A stretch of DNA of 33,077 nucleotides from JBLNCE01 sp050260415 (GTDB lineage: Bacteria > Bacillota > UBA4882 > JAAYXC01): positions 1 to 33,077 of the forward strand of contig JBLNCE010000080.1 of assembly GCA_050260415.1 (NCBI GenBank). The letters are read 5' to 3'. Positions 30,689 to 33,077 of this stretch are shown in pieces; within the stretch, counting starts at the first letter, position 1; each line of letters begins with the position of its first letter. The notes below the pieces were generated by a model. That model saw only the letters and a list, made by a program, of their open reading frames with translations, searched no databases and was not told the DNA's origin. A program made the position numbers and the translations under genes.

Positions 30689-32023
30689 ATGAGCCGATTG
30701 ACCTTTCCCCCGGGATTCCTTTGGGGCACGGCCACGGCCGCGTATCAGATCGAGGGTTCGCCCGCCGCCGACGGCAAGGGCGAATCGATCTGGGACCGTT
30801 TCACCCATCTGCCCGGCCGCATCGAGGACGGGAGCACGGGCGACGTCGCCTGCGACCATTACCGGCGCTGGCGTGAAGACCTTGATCTCCTCGCGGAACT
30901 AGGGGTCAACGCCTACCGCTTTTCCATCGCTTGGCCGCGCGTCTTCCCCAACGGCAAGGGGCGCCCGAACCGCGCCGGGCTGGATTTCTACCGGCGGCTG
31001 GTCGATGGCCTGCTGGCGCGGGGCATCACGCCGATGGCCACCCTCTACCACTGGGACCTGCCGCAGGCGCTCGAGGACGCGGGTGGCTGGCCGTCGCGGG
31101 AGACCGCCCTGCGCTTTCAGGACTACGCCGCCTGTCTCTTCGAACAGTTGGAAGGCGTGGCGTACTGGGTGACCCTGAACGAACCGCAAGTCTCAGCCTT
31201 TGTGGGCTACACCTGGGGAGCGCACGCGCCCGGACGCAAGAGCTGGCGGGACGGCCTCTTGGCCGCGCACAATCTTCTGCTCGGCCACGGGCTCGCGTTG
31301 GCGGCCTTCCGGGCGACCGGCAGCAAAGCCGCCCGGATCGGCATCACGCTGAATCTCAGCCCCGTGCATCCGGCCTCGGAGCGCGAAGCCGACCGGATCG
31401 CGGCGCGCTGGCACGAGGCCGTGAATTTCCGGTTCTTTCTCGAGGGCGTCCTGCGGGGCCGCTATCCGGACGAGGCCGGCGAACTCGCGCATCGCTTAGG
31501 CCTGCTGGCATTTCCCGCGTCCGAGATGCAAACGATCGGCGCGCCCCTCGATTTCCTGGGCATCAATTATTATACCAGAGCGGTGATCGCGGCTGATCCC
31601 GGGTCTTTTACCGGCGGGCGCCACGTGGAACCAGACGGACCGATTACCAAGATGGGTTGGGAGATCTACCCGGAAGGACTGTACGAACTGCTCCGGGGCA
31701 TCAGCGTGGATTACCCGAAGCTCCCCCTGTACATTACGGAGAACGGCGCCGCCTTCGATGACCGCGTCGAGTCGGACGGCGTGATCCACGACACGGATCG
31801 CCTGGTCTACCTGCGCGCGCATTTAGCCCAGGCCCACCGGGCGATTACGGACGGCGTGGATCTGCGTGGGTACTTCATCTGGTCGCTGCTGGACAATTTC
31901 GAGTGGGCGTTCGGATTTACGAAGCGGTTTGGGTTGTTCTACACCGATTATCGGACGCAGGCTAGGGTCTGGAAGGACAGTGCCAGGTGGTATCAGCGGG
32001 TGATCGAGGAGCATGGGGTGTAG
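30689..32023 (+). CDS. GH1 beta-glucosidase
   Basis: This 444-residue retaining glycosidase cleaves terminal beta-glucosides or beta-galactosides, probably in the cytosol as no signal peptide is seen. The N-terminal LTFPPGFLWGTATAAYQIEG is the GH1 signature. The acid/base glutamate is E165 in TLNEP and the nucleophile E351 in ITENG, and SLLDNFEWAFGF near the end shapes the sugar site. The non-phosphorylated-substrate type is likely, because the ending lacks phospho-site features I would expect of 6-phospho-beta-glucosidases, though this is not decisive. ATG 30689 is chosen because CGGAGG lies 9 bases upstream; ATG 30680 abuts that site. Confidence 0.94.
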   Translation: MSRLTFPPGFLWGTATAAYQIEGSPAADGKGESIWDRFTHLPGRIEDGSTGDVACDHYRRWREDLDLLAELGVNAYRFSIAWPRVFPNGKGRPNRAGLDFYRRLVDGLLARGITPMATLYHWDLPQALEDAGGWPSRETALRFQDYAACLFEQLEGVAYWVTLNEPQVSAFVGYTWGAHAPGRKSWRDGLLAAHNLLLGHGLALAAFRATGSKAARIGITLNLSPVHPASEREADRIAARWHEAVNFRFFLEGVLRGRYPDEAGELAHRLGLLAFPASEMQTIGAPLDFLGINYYTRAVIAADPGSFTGGRHVEPDGPITKMGWEIYPEGLYELLRGISVDYPKLPLYITENGAAFDDRVESDGVIHDTDRLVYLRAHLAQAHRAITDGVDLRGYFIWSLLDNFEWAFGFTKRFGLFYTDYRTQARVWKDSARWYQRVIEEHGV

Positions 32024-32332
32024 GTGATAGCTCTCCACGAGCATCCCGCCTGTTTTGCATGCCGGTTGCGCCGGTGCCTGGACACCGTCCGCGTGCTGGC
32101 CGGAGATATCCACGGCTACTCCGTCCGCGTTGGCCAGGTGGATGGCGTCCGCTGGTATTTCATCCAGGTCGCGTACGAAAGCGGCGCCACCAGGGCGTTG
32201 GCGGTCATGCCGGCCTGCGGATACCGCGCGGAGATGGGGGAAGCGATTGAAGGCCATGATGCGTTTTCGTCCGTGCATCGATCTGAGAAATGGCCGCGTG
32301 GTGCAGATTGTGGGCGGCTCGTTGCGGGATGA
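32024..32332 (+). CDS. Small unknown ORF between GH1 and hisA
   Basis: An open frame of 102 codons starts with GTG directly after the GH1 stop and overlaps the HisA gene by about 75 bases. Residues 1-80 look protein-like (DIHGYSVRVGQVDGVRWYFIQVAY), with four cysteines near the start to middle. The C-terminal part lies in another frame of hisA and may be meaningless. I recognise no family. No ribosome site is evident other than within the GH1 end. It may be a real short gene, coupled to hisA, or a gap of about 230 bases without function. Confidence 0.4.
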   Translation: MIALHEHPACFACRLRRCLDTVRVLAGDIHGYSVRVGQVDGVRWYFIQVAYESGATRALAVMPACGYRAEMGEAIEGHDAFSSVHRSEKWPRGADCGRLVAG

Positions 32333-33041
32333 CGATGGGCGGAGTCTGGTGACCAACTTTGAAACGGAGCGCGCACCGGCCGCTTACGCCGAGATGTACA
32401 AGGCCGACAACTTGACGGGTGGGCATGTGATTGCGCTTGGCCCGGGAAACCGTACGGCTGCCTTTTCCGCCCTCCGTGCCTGGCCGGGCGGCATGCAAAT
32501 GGGCGGAGGCATAACCGCCGAAAATGCCGCCGCATACCTCGAGGCGGGCGCCAGTCACGTCATCGTGACCTCATGCGTGTTCCGGCAAGGGGAGATCGAC
32601 CTGGAACGATTACACGCCTTGGTCAAGGCGGTGGGGCGCAGGCGTGTGGTCTTGGATCTAAGCTGCCGGTGGCGCGACGGACGGTTCTGGGTGATGACCG
32701 ACCGGTGGCAGCGTTTTTCCGCGGTGCCGGTCGATCGCGCGACCTTGGCGGAGTTGGCGGATTATTGCGACGAGTTCCTCGTGCACGGCGTGGACGTGGA
32801 AGGGAAGCGGCTGGGAATCGACGAACCGCTCGTGGAATTGTTGGGGGCGGCGTCCCCTCTGCCGGTTACTTATGCGGGCGGAGCAAGGACGCTGGCAGAC
32901 CTGGATTTGGTAAAGCAGCTTGGCCGGGGCCGGGTGGATCTCACCATCGGGAGCGCGCTGGACATTTTCGGGGGATGTGTGTCCTATCGTGATGTCGTGG
33001 CCTGGCAACGACGGCAAGAACTGGAGGCAGAAACTGAATGA
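32256..33041 (+). CDS. hisA: HisA, eukaryotic-type (HIS6-like) ProFAR isomerase
   Basis: This enzyme isomerises ProFAR to PRFAR in histidine synthesis. The 261-residue protein starts with MMRFRPCIDLRNGRVVQIVGGSL and contains TNFETERAPAAYAEMYKADNLTGGHVIALGPGN, MQMGGGITAENAAAYLEAGASHVIVTS, VVLDLSCRWRDG, TYAGGA and VDLTIGSALDIFGG. These match the eukaryotic HIS6-type subfamily, known from fungi and plants and only scattered bacteria, rather than ordinary bacterial HisA. Either ATG 32256 or ATG 32259 could start it, with GAAGG just before. Its TGA overlaps the ATG of the next gene, as in a histidine or related operon. Confidence 0.9.
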   Translation: MMRFRPCIDLRNGRVVQIVGGSLRDDDGRSLVTNFETERAPAAYAEMYKADNLTGGHVIALGPGNRTAAFSALRAWPGGMQMGGGITAENAAAYLEAGASHVIVTSCVFRQGEIDLERLHALVKAVGRRRVVLDLSCRWRDGRFWVMTDRWQRFSAVPVDRATLAELADYCDEFLVHGVDVEGKRLGIDEPLVELLGAASPLPVTYAGGARTLADLDLVKQLGRGRVDLTIGSALDIFGGCVSYRDVVAWQRRQELEAETE

Positions 33042-33077
33042 CGCTTGCCCCAAGCGGAACGAATGGCCGCGCTGGAG
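33038..33077 (+). CDS. Start of a further gene, cut by the window end
   Basis: ATG 33038 overlaps the stop of hisA (ATGA) and opens a frame of 13 complete codons, MTLAPSGTNGRAG, before the window ends. The tight overlap suggests a translationally coupled operon partner, possibly another histidine gene, but the 13 residues do not identify it. Confidence 0.4.
   Translation, partial: MTLAPSGTNGRAG

Overview
The window is high-GC bacterial DNA with tight operons, GTG and TTG starts and strong Shine-Dalgarno sites. The order LapA-domain protein, recJ, relA/spoT, dtd is typical of Clostridia-type Firmicutes, so a GC-rich member of that group is my best guess. The sugar-binding protein has a plain Sec signal with no lipobox, which is unusual for a monoderm, so the lineage is not certain. 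No rRNA, tRNA, CRISPR array, transposase or phage gene was seen.

Layout: (1) 1-1085, serC on the minus strand, cut by the window edge. (2) 1086-1600, an AT-rich divergent control region with repeated motifs. (3) 1601-10335, a bacterial microcompartment (BMC) operon: three EutN-type vertex proteins, an RpiB/LacB-family isomerase, DeoC aldolase, CoA-acylating aldehyde dehydrogenase, two BMC-H shell proteins, PduL phosphotransacylase, a PduS-like flavin/Fe-S protein, a PduT-like BMC-T protein, a small helical protein and a GatD-like polyol-phosphate dehydrogenase. (4) 10483-17690, an FGGY kinase, a ribose-type ABC importer with two different permeases, and a PfkB ribokinase. (5) 17786-22022, a glycyl-radical-enzyme (GRE) activase, the GRE itself and a SorC/DeoR-type regulator. 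(6) 22211-27577, housekeeping: LapA-domain protein, recJ, relA/spoT, a four-helix-bundle (S23/IVS-type) gene inside purine-rich octamer repeats, and dtd. (7) 27610-33077, a divergent GH4 gene and AraC regulator, sfsA, a GH1 beta-glucosidase, an unknown small ORF, a eukaryotic-type HisA, and the first codons of another gene.

The main story is the BMC locus. DeoC plus an RpiB-family protein resembles the sugar-phosphate-utilising (SPU) class of BMC, but here it is joined to a GRE with dehydratase-like active-site residues, a polyol-phosphate dehydrogenase and two sugar kinases. My inference is a redox-neutral pentose/pentitol pathway: ribose to ribose-5-P (ribokinase), to ribulose-5-P (RpiB-family isomerase), to pentitol-5-P (GatD-like enzyme, using NADH), to 2-deoxyribose-5-P (GRE as diol dehydratase), to glyceraldehyde-3-P plus acetaldehyde (DeoC). 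Acetaldehyde would then go to acetyl-CoA (aldehyde dehydrogenase, making NADH) and acetyl phosphate (PduL). Free pentitols or pentuloses could enter through the FGGY kinase. DeoC and PduL carry likely encapsulation helices; the GRE does not. No step of this pathway has been tested here.
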